Positions 17,427-26,579 of a stretch of DNA of 64,000 nucleotides are shown one piece after another; within the stretch, counting starts at the first letter, position 1; each line of letters opens with the position of its first letter. Origin of the DNA: Sinomonas susongensis (GTDB taxonomy: Bacteria; Actinomycetota; Actinomycetes; Actinomycetales; Micrococcaceae); the NCBI RefSeq assembly GCF_005877005.1, contig NZ_SSNH01000012.1, positions 1 through 64,000 of the forward strand, read 5' to 3'. Under the pieces are notes generated by a model. That model did not search any database and was not told the origin of the DNA. It saw nothing but the letters and a program-made list of their open reading frames with translations. The translations under genes were made by a program, and so were the position numbers.

Positions 17427-18142
17427 GGACCCACGCCGCCCGAGCCCTCCACCGACACGCTGTAGCCGACCCCACGGATGGTCCTGATCGGGCTCGCGTC
17501 TCCGAGCTTGGCGCGGAGCTGCGCGACGTGGACGTCGACCGTCCGGCCCCCGCTGTAGTCGGCCTGGCCCCAGACGGCCGAGAGGAGCTGCTCGCGGCTG
17601 AACACGCGCCCGGGCTGGGTCATGAGGTGGGCCAGCAGGTCGAATTCGAGCGCGGTGAGCTGCACCGGCCGCCCGTCCGCCTCGACGGTGCGCCGGCCCG
17701 CGTCCACCCGTACGAGACCCACTGTCAGGACACGCGGCGCCTGCGGACCGGCCGCCCGCCGGAGGACGCTGCGGACCCGGGCGACGAGCTCGCGCGGGGA
17801 GAAGGGTTTGGTGAGGTAGTCGTCGGCACCGAGCTCGAGGCCGAGGACGCGGTCCACCTCGTCGTCGCGGGCCGTCACGAAGATCACGGGGGTCCAGTCG
17901 TCCTCCTCGCGGAGGCGGCGGCAGACCTCGACGCCGTCGAGACCCGGCAGGCCCACATCGAGGACGATGGCAACGGGGCGCAGCTGGCGGACCCGTGCGA
18001 GCGCGACGGCGCCGTCGCGCTCGACGTGCACCCCGAACCCGGCGCGGGCGAGGTAGAGGCGTTCGAGGTCCGCGATGGCGTGCTCGTCCTCGACCACGAG
18101 CACGAGCCCGCGCCCCTCGACCGAGTTGTCCACGGGAACCAT
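17423..18142 (-). CDS. OmpR/PhoB-family response regulator (copy 2)
   Basis: Identical to 6559-7278, with phospho-acceptor Asp62 and the C-terminal winged helix intact. Confidence 0.92.
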   Translation of the reverse strand: MVPVDNSVEGRGLVLVVEDEHAIADLERLYLARAGFGVHVERDGAVALARVRQLRPVAIVLDVGLPGLDGVEVCRRLREEDDWTPVIFVTARDDEVDRVLGLELGADDYLTKPFSPRELVARVRSVLRRAAGPQAPRVLTVGLVRVDAGRRTVEADGRPVQLTALEFDLLAHLMTQPGRVFSREQLLSAVWGQADYSGGRTVDVHVAQLRAKLGDASPIRTIRGVGYSVSVEGSGGVGP

Positions 18143-18216
18143 TCAAGCGCACCCTTCAAATGCACGACGCCGCTCCCGGACCGTAGGCGGGTCGCCGCAG
18201 CGAGACTTTACAGTCC

Positions 18217-18234
18217 CCGAACATTGGCCGAACA
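18217..18234. promoter_or_regulatory. Candidate OmpR/PhoB-type operator (copy 2)
   Basis: The same pair of CCGAACA direct repeats at 11-bp period as at 7353-7370, between divergent genes. Confidence 0.55.
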
Positions 18235-18313
18235 GGGGCCCTTGCCGTGCGTGGGGAAGATCGAACCCGAACCCGGAGGACCTTCCGGAAGAACCCGCGA
18301 GAAAGGACAGGCC

Positions 18314-18928
18314 ATGGACGAGAGAACAGACGGACCCTGGGACGCCCCACAGCGGAAGAGCACCGGCCGCCGCTGGAAGGCGGGTGCCGCCTCCGCGCTC
18401 GCCGCAGCCCTCCTCGCCGGAGGAGGCATCGCCGTCGCCCTCGACGCGCGCCAGCCGCAGAACGACGCCGCCCAGCCGGCCGCCCTCGTCGTGCCGGCCG
18501 CGAATTCGACGGCGTCGCCGTCGCCTTCTGCGTCCGCGCCGGCGAAGACCCAGCAGACGGACCGGGCCGCCCTGCGCAGGGCTCTCGCCGTCGTCATCCG
18601 ACAGGACGGCACAGCCCAGTACGGCCCACACGCCCAAGCAGCCGCCCGTGCGGTTGCCAACCGCTTCCCCGCCGCATTCCGCCGTCTGCCGGCCAAGCTG
18701 CGGCAGGACCTGTGGACGCTTGCCGGGGCGCCCGCTGGCCAAGAGGTCGCGGACGCCCAGACGATCAAGAAGGGGGCCCTCGACGGCACGTACGGCTCCG
18801 CCGTCCAGAAGGTCGCGCAGGCGATCCAGAAGGCGCCGGCTGCTCCGAAGACACCCAAGCCGGGCACCTCGGCACCGAGCACCCCGGCGCCGAGCGCGAC
18901 CACTCCGAGCGCGACCACCGGGAGCTGA
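18314..18928 (+). CDS. Membrane-anchored or secreted hypothetical protein (copy 2)
   Basis: Identical to the 204-residue protein at 7450-8064: one N-terminal hydrophobic helix, a basic helical domain and a Pro/Thr/Ser tail. Confidence 0.65.
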   Translation: MDERTDGPWDAPQRKSTGRRWKAGAASALAAALLAGGGIAVALDARQPQNDAAQPAALVVPAANSTASPSPSASAPAKTQQTDRAALRRALAVVIRQDGTAQYGPHAQAAARAVANRFPAAFRRLPAKLRQDLWTLAGAPAGQEVADAQTIKKGALDGTYGSAVQKVAQAIQKAPAAPKTPKPGTSAPSTPAPSATTPSATTGS

Positions 18929-18972
18929 CGGGCCGGTTCGAGGCACCCGTGGAACTCCGCTAAGATGGAACC

Positions 18973-19063
18973 CAGCCCCTCATGTGGCGTCATCCTGCTG
19001 AACTCCCCCAGGACCGGAAGGTAGCAAGGGTAGGTGGGCTCTGGCGGGTGCATGAGGGGCCTT
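18973..19063 (+). ncRNA. Signal recognition particle RNA, 4.5S type (copy 2)
   Basis: Identical to 8109-8199, with the same TAAGAT promoter box at 18961-18966. The duplication therefore doubles the SRP RNA gene. Confidence 0.88.
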
Positions 19064-19120
19064 TTCATACCTGTGGATAACCCGCTTGGGGTGTCAGTCC
19101 TGATTGGTAGGGTTTTCTCT

Positions 19121-22100
19121 GTGACTTCTCCGACTGCCCTCTATCGCCGGTATCGGCCGGACACGTTCCAGAACGTGATCGGGCAGGAGCATGTCACCGA
19201 ACCGCTCATGACGGCGCTCCGGAAGAACCGCGTCAACCACGCCTATCTCTTCTCCGGTCCGCGCGGCTGCGGCAAGACCACTTCGGCCCGAATCCTCGCC
19301 CGCTGCCTCAACTGCGAGAAGGGCCCGACCCCCGAGCCGTGCGGAGTCTGCCCGAGCTGTGTCGAGCTCGCGCGCGGCGGATCCGGCTCGCTCGACGTCA
19401 TAGAAATCGACGCCGCGAGCCACGGCGGTGTGGACGACGCGCGGGACCTCCGCGAGCGGGCGACCTTTGCCCCCGTCCGGGACCGCTACAAGATCTTCAT
19501 CATCGACGAGGCCCACATGGTCACGTCGGCCGGCTTCAACGCGCTGCTCAAGATCGTCGAGGAGCCGCCGGAGCACATCAAGTTCATCTTCGCGACGACT
19601 GAGCCCGACAAGGTCATCGGCACCATCCGCTCGCGTACCCACCACTATCCGTTCCGCCTCGTGCCGCCCGAGCCGCTCATGGCGTACCTCGAGAAGCTCT
19701 GCGCCGAGGAGCATGTGGCCGTCGAGCCGGGAGTCCTCTCGCTGGTCGTCCGCGCGGGCGGGGGGTCCGTGCGAGACTCGCTCTCCGTGCTCGACCAGCT
19801 CATGGCCGGAGCTGGCACGGGTGGCATCGACTACGAGCTGGCCGTCGCCCTTCTGGGGTACACGCACGCCGCGCTGCTCGACGACGTCGTCGACGCCGTC
19901 TCCGCGGGCGATTCCGGGACCGTCTTCCGGGCCGTGGACCGGGTCATCCAGACCGGCCACGACCCGCGCCGGTTCGTCGAGGACCTCCTCGAGCGGTTCC
20001 GCGACCTCATCATCGTCCAGGCCCTCCCGGAGGCTGCGCAGTCGATCCTCCGCGGCGTGCCGGCCGACCAGCTTGCACGCATGAGGACGCAGGCGCAGTC
20101 CCTGGGCTCGGCGGAGCTCTCGCGGGCAGCCGACATCACGAACGCGGCCTTCAACGAGATGACGGGGGCGACGTCGCCCCGGCTCCATCTCGAGCTCCTC
20201 TGCGCGCGGCTCATGCTGCCCGGCGCGGACAGCGACAACGGCTTGGCCGCGCGGCTCGACCGCCTCGAGCGTCGGCTCTCGTTCGAGCATGGACCGGGCG
20301 GTACGGTTCCGGACTCCGAGGCCCCGCCGCAGGCCGTGCCAGCTGGCCCGGCGGCTGCTGGCCCGGCGGCTGCTGCAGTTCCAGTGGACGACACGCGCCC
20401 TGCCGCTCCGGTTCCGGCATCCACAGAGCCTGGTCGCGGCATTCCCGCGCCCAGCACCCCCGCGCCCAGCACCCCCGGTCCCGGCGCCCCCGCGCCCAGC
20501 GCCCCCGAGCTCAGCAGCCCCAGCCCCAGCAGCCCCGCGCCCAGCACCCCCAGCCCCGGCAGCCCGGAGCGCAGCATTGCCGAGCCTCAGGTTCACGAGC
20601 GCCCGGCTCCCGAGCGCCAGGTCCCCGAGCGCCCGGCCCCCGAGCCCCGTGTCGCGGGGCCGCAGGCCCAGACGCCCACTCCCGCGTCCCCGGAGCCTGC
20701 CGCGGCCGATGTTCCCCCGCGGACGCAGCCTGAACCGGAGCCGAGTGCGCCGGCGGGCGCTGCCCACGGCGGTTCGGGCAGCGTGGAGATGTTCCGGCGC
20801 GCCTGGCCCGAGATCCTGGAGGCGCTCACAGCGATCAAGCGCCTCACCTGGATCCTCGTGAGCCAGAACGCGAACGTGGCCGGGTTCGATGGGAGGACCC
20901 TCACCCTCGCGTTCGCCAACTCAGGGTCCGTCAACTCGTTCTCTCGCGGCGACCACGCGGACAACGTGCGCAGTGCGGTCCAGAAGGTGCTCGGTGTCGA
21001 GGTCCAGATCGACGCGACCACCGGCGGGAACGGTCCGGTTCCCGCCGGAGCGAGGGGAGCTGAGCCGGGCCCAAAAGCGCCGGCTGACAGTCTCCCGGGC
21101 TCCCCCGCGCCCGAAACCGGCAGCGTTCCGGAAGGGCGTCGTGGCGCCGCAGCAGCGGCCGCGCCGACTCCATCGCCCGCCCCGGCTCCTTCGCCTGTGC
21201 CGCCATCGCCCGCGCTGGCTCCTCCGAGCGCCGACACTGCACCCACTGCACCACCTGCGCCGAGCGCGGCCGACATCACTTGGGGCCTCGCCCCGGCCCC
21301 CGCAGGTGGCCCCGCGGCCCCGGCGGAGGGGTCCGTCGAAAGCCAGCCATCTCGTGTGGCCGCGGCCGGAGCCGCCTCACCCGAGCCCGAGCCCGAGCCC
21401 GAGCCGACCCCACCGGCAGCCGCGGTAGAACCAGACCGCCGCGGGCAGAACAGCCGCGACGGGCAGACAGGCGGTGACGGGCGGGAGGGCGAGGAACCAC
21501 AGCGGCCGCAGCCCGGGCCTGCGACAAGCCCCCGACCTTCCGATGATCCCTATGCGGACATCCCGTACGCGGACGACGAGCCACCGGCCGACTGGGACGA
21601 GCCGCTCCCGGAAGACGAGGGACGGCGTCGTCCGTCTGGCCCCGTCGAGCCGTCGTCGTCTCGCCGGTCCGAGGCCAAGCCTGTGGAGACGGGCGGCAGC
21701 GAGCCTGCTGGGCGCGATCCTTGGGCCTACGCCCGCGAGTCTTCCCCCGGCGTCTGGTCTGTCGGGAGCGAGCCGAACACGGGAGCGAACGCTGAAACGG
21801 CGCCGCCCTCGGCGGCAGGGGGAAAGCCGTCGTCGTACGCGCCCGCCACTGCGCAGCCGCCCGCTCCCACCCGCTCCGAGGGCCCCGCGGACGACGCCGG
21901 CCAGAACCTGAGCATGTACCAGCGCCTTTCGCGGCGCGCAGCACAGCAGCGGGCGCAGGAGCAGGCGAAGGTCCAAGCGGCGAGCGTCCGGGCGCAGCCG
22001 GTGGTCGAGGACATTCCCAGCGCGGACGACGAGACCGTCGAGGCGTCGGGCCTGTTCGGTCGCGCGGCTGTCGAGCGGATCCTCGGCGGCAAGCTCGTCG

Positions 22101-22141
22101 AAGAGCGGTCGCTGGACGGCACAGTCATCCCGCCGCGTTAG
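19121..22141 (+). CDS. DNA polymerase III gamma/tau, full length
   Basis: A 1006-residue tau-type subunit of the clamp loader, which loads the sliding clamp and tethers the polymerase. The first 878 residues match the truncated copy: Walker A, four zinc cysteines, DEAH Walker B, collar, a long Pro/Ala/Ser/Glu-rich linker and an EMFRRAWPEIL folded segment. The unique C-terminus adds MYQRLSRRAAQQRAQEQ and ends with ASGLFGRAAVERILGG. By analogy with tau, the C-terminal region is the part expected to contact the replicative polymerase. The GTG at 19121 is 7 nt after TAGGGT. recR begins 53 bp downstream, and no ybaB gene lies between. Confidence 0.95.
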   Translation: MTSPTALYRRYRPDTFQNVIGQEHVTEPLMTALRKNRVNHAYLFSGPRGCGKTTSARILARCLNCEKGPTPEPCGVCPSCVELARGGSGSLDVIEIDAASHGGVDDARDLRERATFAPVRDRYKIFIIDEAHMVTSAGFNALLKIVEEPPEHIKFIFATTEPDKVIGTIRSRTHHYPFRLVPPEPLMAYLEKLCAEEHVAVEPGVLSLVVRAGGGSVRDSLSVLDQLMAGAGTGGIDYELAVALLGYTHAALLDDVVDAVSAGDSGTVFRAVDRVIQTGHDPRRFVEDLLERFRDLIIVQALPEAAQSILRGVPADQLARMRTQAQSLGSAELSRAADITNAAFNEMTGATSPRLHLELLCARLMLPGADSDNGLAARLDRLERRLSFEHGPGGTVPDSEAPPQAVPAGPAAAGPAAAAVPVDDTRPAAPVPASTEPGRGIPAPSTPAPSTPGPGAPAPSAPELSSPSPSSPAPSTPSPGSPERSIAEPQVHERPAPERQVPERPAPEPRVAGPQAQTPTPASPEPAAADVPPRTQPEPEPSAPAGAAHGGSGSVEMFRRAWPEILEALTAIKRLTWILVSQNANVAGFDGRTLTLAFANSGSVNSFSRGDHADNVRSAVQKVLGVEVQIDATTGGNGPVPAGARGAEPGPKAPADSLPGSPAPETGSVPEGRRGAAAAAAPTPSPAPAPSPVPPSPALAPPSADTAPTAPPAPSAADITWGLAPAPAGGPAAPAEGSVESQPSRVAAAGAASPEPEPEPEPTPPAAAVEPDRRGQNSRDGQTGGDGREGEEPQRPQPGPATSPRPSDDPYADIPYADDEPPADWDEPLPEDEGRRRPSGPVEPSSSRRSEAKPVETGGSEPAGRDPWAYARESSPGVWSVGSEPNTGANAETAPPSAAGGKPSSYAPATAQPPAPTRSEGPADDAGQNLSMYQRLSRRAAQQRAQEQAKVQAASVRAQPVVEDIPSADDETVEASGLFGRAAVERILGGKLVEERSLDGTVIPPR

Positions 22142-22194
22142 CCGCCAACCGCGCCGGGCGCTGCCTCGGCGGCTGGAGGCGGTAGCGTAGTGGG

Positions 22195-22794
22195 GTGTAT
22201 GAAGGCGCAGTCCAGGATCTGATCGACGAACTCGGCAGGCTCCCCGGCATCGGACCGAAATCCGCTCAGCGACTCGCCTTCCACATCCTCGAGGCCGACG
22301 CGGACGACATGAAGCGCCTCGCCACCGCCATCACGATCGTCAAGGAACGGGTCAAGTTCTGCCAGATCTGCGGCAACGTGTCGGAGCAGGAGACCTGTTC
22401 GATCTGCCGCGATCCCCGCCGGGACCCGAGCGTCATCTGCGTGGTGGAGGAGTCGAAGGACGTCGTGGCGGTCGAGCGCACCCGTGCATTCCGAGGCCGG
22501 TACCACGTCCTCGGCGGCGCGATCAACCCCATAGCGGGGATCGGCCCCGACCAGCTCCGCATCCGCGAACTCCTCGGCCGGCTCAACGACGAAGCCGTCA
22601 CGGAGGTCATCATCGCCACGAACCCCAATCTCGAGGGGGAGGCGACGTCGACGTATCTGGCCCGAATACTGCAGAGCATCGGCATCAAGGTGACCCGTCT
22701 CGCTTCGGGACTCCCCGTCGGCGGCGACCTCGAATACGCGGACGAGATCACGCTCGGGCGCGCGTTCGAGGGCAGGCGCAGCGCCATCGGCTGA
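22195..22794 (+). CDS. Recombination protein RecR
   Basis: 199 residues, the usual RecR length. It has a helix-hairpin-helix N-terminus ([18 protein letters not shown]), a four-cysteine zinc finger (Cys56, 59, 68, 71) and a Toprim domain ([14 protein letters not shown] onward) with the C-terminal [15 protein letters not shown]. It works with RecO/RecF in loading RecA at single-strand gaps. The GTG start is 6 nt after TAGCGT (22183-22188), so it probably has its own leaderless promoter despite lying behind dnaX. Confidence 0.95.
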   Translation: MYEGAVQDLIDELGRLPGIGPKSAQRLAFHILEADADDMKRLATAITIVKERVKFCQICGNVSEQETCSICRDPRRDPSVICVVEESKDVVAVERTRAFRGRYHVLGGAINPIAGIGPDQLRIRELLGRLNDEAVTEVIIATNPNLEGEATSTYLARILQSIGIKVTRLASGLPVGGDLEYADEITLGRAFEGRRSAIG

Positions 22795-22859
22795 GCCCAC
22801 GATGTGGGATTTGTGACAAAATGTTACGCCCGCAACCGTGGCAGGAGCATGCTGGAAGC

Positions 22860-23882
22860 ATGAGCGCACCACGAACTTCCGTGCCCATCCTCGACCTCGC
22901 CACCGCGAAGGACGAGAAGGGGCAGTTCACACCAGACTTCCTCGATGCTCTCCGAGATGCCGCCCACAACGTCGGCTTCTTCCAGGTAGTCGGCTATGGC
23001 GGACGGCCGGGCCAGGACCAGGAGCTCCTCGACACCGTCGCGGAATTCTTCCGGCTCCCGCTCGAGGACCGCCTCGCCCTGGACAACCGGTCCTCGGCCC
23101 AGTTCCGCGGGTACACGAGGCTTGGCACCGAGGTGACCCAGGGCCGGGCCGACTCCCGCGAGCAGATCGACTACGGGCCGGACCGGGAACCGCTCGCGCA
23201 CGTGCCGGCGGAACAGCCGTACCTTCGGTTGCAGGGGCACAACCAGTGGCCGGCCGCATACCCAGAGCTCGAGAAGGCCGCCATGGAGTGGGCTGAGCTC
23301 ATGTCCCATGTCGGGGCCGAACTCCTCTCCGGCATCTCCGAGGCCATCGGGCTCCCCAAGGACTACTTCGACGAGAAGTTCTCGGGCACGCCCGCCTGGA
23401 TGGGCAAGCTCGTGCACTACGTGGGCGGCGTCGTCCCCGAGGCGGGCGACCAAGGGGTCGGCTCGCATGCAGACTACGGCTTCGTGACCCTCCTCCTGCA
23501 GGACTCCGTGGGTGGCCTCGAAGTCAAGCCCTACGGCCAGGACGAATGGATCGACGTGCCCCCGACTCCGGGCGCACTCGTCGTGAACCTCGGCGAGATG
23601 CTCGAGGTCGCGACCGACGGGTACCTCATGGCGACCATCCACCGCGTCACGGCGCCGCCACCCGGCGTCGACCGCTATTCGGTGCCGTTCTTCTGGTCGC
23701 CGCGCCTCGACGCGGTGATCGACAAGGTTGAGCTTCCGAACGAGCTCGCCGCCGAGGCGCGCGGCGTCTCGGACGATCCCGACAACCCGATGCTCGCGAC
23801 CTATGGCGAGAACGTCCTCAAGGGCTGGCTCCGGGCCCACCCCGAGACCGCACGGCTCCACTACCCGGAGCTCGCGCGCTGA
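22860..23882 (+). CDS. 2-oxoglutarate/Fe(II)-dependent oxygenase, isopenicillin-N-synthase-like
   Basis: A 340-residue enzyme with an N-terminal DIOX_N region (SVPILDLA, then GFFQVVGYG) and a double-stranded beta-helix core. The iron ligands are His203, Asp205 (GSHADYG) and His261 (TIHRV), and the co-substrate pair Arg272/Ser274 is in DRYSVPFF. The family covers ethylene-forming, gibberellin-type and antibiotic oxygenases, and the substrate cannot be named. The ATG at 22860 follows GGAAGC. A gapped inverted sequence GTGACA-AAA-TGTTAC precedes it at 22813-22827. Confidence 0.85.
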   Translation: MSAPRTSVPILDLATAKDEKGQFTPDFLDALRDAAHNVGFFQVVGYGGRPGQDQELLDTVAEFFRLPLEDRLALDNRSSAQFRGYTRLGTEVTQGRADSREQIDYGPDREPLAHVPAEQPYLRLQGHNQWPAAYPELEKAAMEWAELMSHVGAELLSGISEAIGLPKDYFDEKFSGTPAWMGKLVHYVGGVVPEAGDQGVGSHADYGFVTLLLQDSVGGLEVKPYGQDEWIDVPPTPGALVVNLGEMLEVATDGYLMATIHRVTAPPPGVDRYSVPFFWSPRLDAVIDKVELPNELAAEARGVSDDPDNPMLATYGENVLKGWLRAHPETARLHYPELAR

Positions 23883-23916
23883 CGTCACAGTAGGCATGGA
23901 CGTGCGGGCGTGGCGA

Positions 23917-23922
23917 TAGAAT
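23917..23922 (+). promoter_or_regulatory. Likely -10 box of lysC
   Basis: A TAGAAT hexamer about 49 nt before the lysC ATG. It implies a short untranslated leader, unlike the leaderless genes around it. Confidence 0.5.
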
Positions 23923-23970
23923 GTTCCGCGAATCTCCTTCGCTTCCTACATCGCCTGTGAGTGTGCCCGC

Positions 23971-25284
23971 ATGTCCTTGCCGCCTGTGCTGCCCGCCAAG
24001 CAACTCGTCGTCCAGAAGTTCGGCGGCTCGTCCGTCGCGGACGCCGCGGGCATCAAGCGGGTAGCCCAACGGGTCGTGGACTATCACGAGGCGGGGCACG
24101 AAGTCGTCGTCGTCGTCTCCGCAATGGGCGACACGACAGACGAGCTCCTCGACCTCGCCGCCCAGATCACCGACAGCGCGCCCGCCCGCGAGATGGACAT
24201 GCTGCTCTCCGCGGGCGAGCGCATGTCGATGGCCCTCCTCGCGATGGCCATCGACAAGCTCGGCCACAGGGCGCAGTCGTTCACGGGTTCGCAGGCCGGC
24301 ATGATCACGGACGGCACGCACGGCAAGGCGCGCATCATCGACGTCGACCCCCACCGCATCCGGACGTCGCTCGACAAGGGCAACATCGCCATCGTCGCGG
24401 GCTTCCAGGGGATGAGCCGGGAGAGCCGCGACATCACGACTCTCGGCCGCGGCGGTTCGGACACGACGGCGGTCGCGCTCGCCGCGGCGCTCGACGCCGA
24501 CGTGTGCGAGATCTACACGGATGTCGACGGGGTCTACACGGCCGATCCGCGCGTCGTGCCCTCCGCCCGGAAGATCGACACGATATCGAGCGAGGAGATG
24601 CTCGAGCTCGCCGCCTCGGGCGCCAAGATCCTCCACCTGCGCTGCGTCGAATACGCGCGCCGCTTCGGGGTTCCGCTGCACGTGCGGTCCTCGTTCAGCC
24701 TCAACGAGGGGACGTGGGTGCTGCCCTCCCCCGAGGACAAGTTCACGATCAGCGAGGGAGTCGCCTTGGAACAGCCCATCATCTCCGGTGTCGCGCACGA
24801 CCGCTCCGAGGCCAAGGTCACCGTGGTCGGCGTCCCGGACATCCCGGGCAAGGCTGCGGCGATCTTCCAGGTCATCGCGAGGGCGAACTCGAATATCGAC
24901 ATGATCGTGCAGAACGTCTCGACGTTCGGCCGCGGCAAGACGGACATCTCCTTCACGCTCCCGATCATCGAGGGCGCGAACGCGCTCAACGCCCTCAAGG
25001 CCGCCCAGGGCGAGATCGGCTTCGAAGACGTCGAGTACAACGCCGAGATCGGCAAGCTCTCACTCATCGGTGCCGGGATGCGCTCGCACCCCGGCGTCTC
25101 GGCCACCTTCTTCAAGGCCCTCTCGGACGCGGGCATCAACATCGACATGATCTCCACGTCGGAGATCCGCATCTCGGTCGTGACCCGGGCGGACCTCCTC
25201 GACGCCGCCGTGCGCGCGATCCACACGGCGTTCGACCTCGACGTCGACACTCAGGCGACCGTCTACGGCGGCACGGGGCGCTAG
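23971..25284 (+). CDS. Aspartate kinase
   Basis: A 437-residue aspartokinase, the first step toward lysine, threonine and methionine. The N-terminal kinase domain starts [13 protein letters not shown] and includes [16 protein letters not shown] and [10 protein letters not shown]. Two C-terminal ACT domains (from about residue 275, [14 protein letters not shown], and from about 355) provide feedback control. Actinobacterial enzymes of this class often also make a beta subunit from an internal start, and that has not been resolved here. asd, the usual partner, is not in the window. A strong terminator follows. Confidence 0.95.
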   Translation: MSLPPVLPAKQLVVQKFGGSSVADAAGIKRVAQRVVDYHEAGHEVVVVVSAMGDTTDELLDLAAQITDSAPAREMDMLLSAGERMSMALLAMAIDKLGHRAQSFTGSQAGMITDGTHGKARIIDVDPHRIRTSLDKGNIAIVAGFQGMSRESRDITTLGRGGSDTTAVALAAALDADVCEIYTDVDGVYTADPRVVPSARKIDTISSEEMLELAASGAKILHLRCVEYARRFGVPLHVRSSFSLNEGTWVLPSPEDKFTISEGVALEQPIISGVAHDRSEAKVTVVGVPDIPGKAAAIFQVIARANSNIDMIVQNVSTFGRGKTDISFTLPIIEGANALNALKAAQGEIGFEDVEYNAEIGKLSLIGAGMRSHPGVSATFFKALSDAGINIDMISTSEIRISVVTRADLLDAAVRAIHTAFDLDVDTQATVYGGTGR

Positions 25285-25312
25285 CCCACCCCACCCGAAC
25301 GCGGACAGACAG

Positions 25313-25342
25313 CGAGACCGCAGGTGCAAACCTGCGGTCTCG
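25313..25342 (+). terminator. Terminator of lysC
   Basis: A perfect 13-bp stem, CGAGACCGCAGGT with ACCTGCGGTCTCG, with a GCAA loop, followed by TCTCTTC. It starts 28 bp after the lysC stop. Confidence 0.85.
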
Positions 25343-25384
25343 TCTCTTCAAGGGTTCTCGTATCGCGAGCCGGCGGGCACCGCG

Positions 25385-25633
25385 TCAGTGGTGCTCTTTT
25401 CTCACCGCGTAGTGGTGGCCCTCAGCGTCTGTGACGATCTCGAATCCGCGGAGGTCCTCCTCCGATGCATCCTCGTAGACGTCGTGCTTGTGGAGCACGG
25501 GGGATTCAAGGTCTCCGCGCTGCGGCTGGACCAGGATCCTCACCGCCTCGTCGGTCATATGCATGAACCTGTCGAGCGCATGGTGCTCATGCACCTTCGG
25601 GGTCCGGAACTTCTTCTCCTGGGAATCGGGCAT
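25385..25633 (-). CDS. Small conserved hypothetical protein
   Basis: An 82-residue acidic and His-rich protein (VHEHHALDRF, LHKHDVYEDASEEDLRGFEIV). No family or function was recognised. The ATG at 25633 has a strong GGAAGGGGG ribosome site. It is on the opposite strand to lysC, with the lysC terminator between them. Confidence 0.6.
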   Translation of the reverse strand: MPDSQEKKFRTPKVHEHHALDRFMHMTDEAVRILVQPQRGDLESPVLHKHDVYEDASEEDLRGFEIVTDAEGHHYAVRKEHH

Positions 25634-25707
25634 GTCTCACCCCCTTCCGCCGCAGCCATTCTACGCCGGGGTGTGACCTGACGCCTCAGGGGTCGAAGGG
25701 CGGAACC

Positions 25708-25932
25708 TCAGCGCAGGGAGCGGTCGCCAGGATCCTTCGGCACGACATAGGTGCTGCCGTCGGGCCGCGTCACCGTCTCCCACTGCTGGGCCTCGGCTTC
25801 GCGTTCCGCGAGGAGTTCCTTGTTCGCGGCCGTCATCTCGCCTTCGGTCGTTCCTCGGTGGGCCGGGCCGAAGAAGAAGCGGAGCTTGCCGGTGGCACGC
25901 ATGAACCGCTGGGAAAAGTTCTCGTGGGCCAT
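25708..25932 (-). CDS. Small hypothetical protein
   Basis: A 74-residue basic protein (MAHENFSQRFMRATGKLRFFFGP) with an acidic helical middle. No family was recognised. GGAGGAGGG precedes the ATG at 25932. It is divergent from the MarR gene and shares its regulatory spacer, so it may be controlled by that regulator. Confidence 0.55.
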   Translation of the reverse strand: MAHENFSQRFMRATGKLRFFFGPAHRGTTEGEMTAANKELLAEREAEAQQWETVTRPDGSTYVVPKDPGDRSLR

Positions 25933-25950
25933 AGTCCCTCCTCCGTAGGG

Positions 25951-26001
25951 TGCGCATCCTCGGGATGCACATCCATAGTACCCTCATTATTAGCGTACTA
26001 A
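25951..26001. promoter_or_regulatory. Candidate MarR/OhrR operator region
   Basis: Three inverted sequences lie in the divergent spacer: TGCGCATCC/GGATGCACA (25951-25971), AGTAC (25977-25981) with GTACT (25995-25999), and TTAG/CTAA flanking 4 nt at 25990-26001, just before the MarR ribosome site. Autoregulation is the usual arrangement for this family. Confidence 0.4.
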
Positions 26002-26017
26002 ATATCAGGAGGAAGCC

Positions 26018-26518
26018 GTGAGCACCTTGACCGAGAGCCAGACGGAGGGCGAGCCCCAGGCCGAAGAGGACCTCCTGCTCGAGCGCCAGCTCTGCTTCGC
26101 TCTGAGCGTCGCGAGCCGCAGCGTAGTCGCCGCCTACCGACCCGTGCTCGAACCCATGGGCCTGACCCACCCCCAGTACCTCGTGATGCTCGCCCTCTGG
26201 GAGCGGAGCCCACGCACCGTGCGGGACGTGAGCGAAGCCCTCCTCCTCGAGCCCGCGACAATGACGCCGCTGCTCAAGCGACTCGAGGAAGCGGGGCTCG
26301 TGACGCGGTCCCGTCAGGCCGGCAACGAGCGCGCCCTCGACGTCGCCCTCACACCGGCAGGCCGAGCCCTCCGCGAGAAGGCCCTCGCGGTGCCGGTCAC
26401 GATGATGGCGCGCCTCGGCATCACGAGGGAAGAGGCCGAAGAGCTCCACCGATCGATGATGAGGCTCATCACCGCAGCGCAGGCGAGCAGGGACACCGAC
26501 GCGGCCAAGCGCAGCTGA
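26018..26518 (+). CDS. MarR-family regulator, OhrR-like
   Basis: 166 residues. The segment RQLCFALSVASR, with Cys26, matches the peroxide-reactive cysteine region of OhrR, which derepresses on reaction with organic hydroperoxides. The following PVLEPMGLTHPQYLVMLALWE and the winged helix (VSEALLLEPATMTPLLKRLEEAGL, about 65-100) support the class. The GTG at 26018 has GGAGG upstream. The usual target gene ohr is not adjacent; the nearest divergent gene is the 74-residue hypothetical. Confidence 0.75.
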   Translation: MSTLTESQTEGEPQAEEDLLLERQLCFALSVASRSVVAAYRPVLEPMGLTHPQYLVMLALWERSPRTVRDVSEALLLEPATMTPLLKRLEEAGLVTRSRQAGNERALDVALTPAGRALREKALAVPVTMMARLGITREEAEELHRSMMRLITAAQASRDTDAAKRS

Positions 26519-26579
26519 CGCCTCCGCTGCCGCCGCACAGTACCCGCGGAGCTCCCGCATTCCGGCGCCCCCGGCCGGT

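Larger units (their letters stand above)
10891..21754. repeat. Tandem duplication, copy 2
   Basis: Second copy of the 10.9-kb unit. It begins abruptly after codon 878 of copy 1 dnaX with sequence from the middle of the IS30-type transposase gene. It ends at the same dnaX codon, but here dnaX continues into unique DNA and recR. The junction is blunt: comparing the two parental sequences shows no shared bases at the breakpoint. Near-complete identity implies a recent event. An assembly error is the main alternative. Confidence 0.97.

Noticed and set aside
9-21754. Composite transposon or IS30-mediated duplication
   Set aside because: The breakpoint lies inside the transposase gene, no second IS copy or terminal repeat flanks the unit, and no target-site duplication is visible.
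22797-22809. Terminator after recR
   Set aside because: CCCAC-gat-GTGGG is only a 5-bp stem with a 3-nt loop and is not followed by a T-run. Too weak to call.
25708-25932. VapBC-type toxin-antitoxin system elsewhere in the window to match the VapB-like protein
   Set aside because: No PIN-domain or other toxin was found near either VapB-like copy or in the small hypotheticals.
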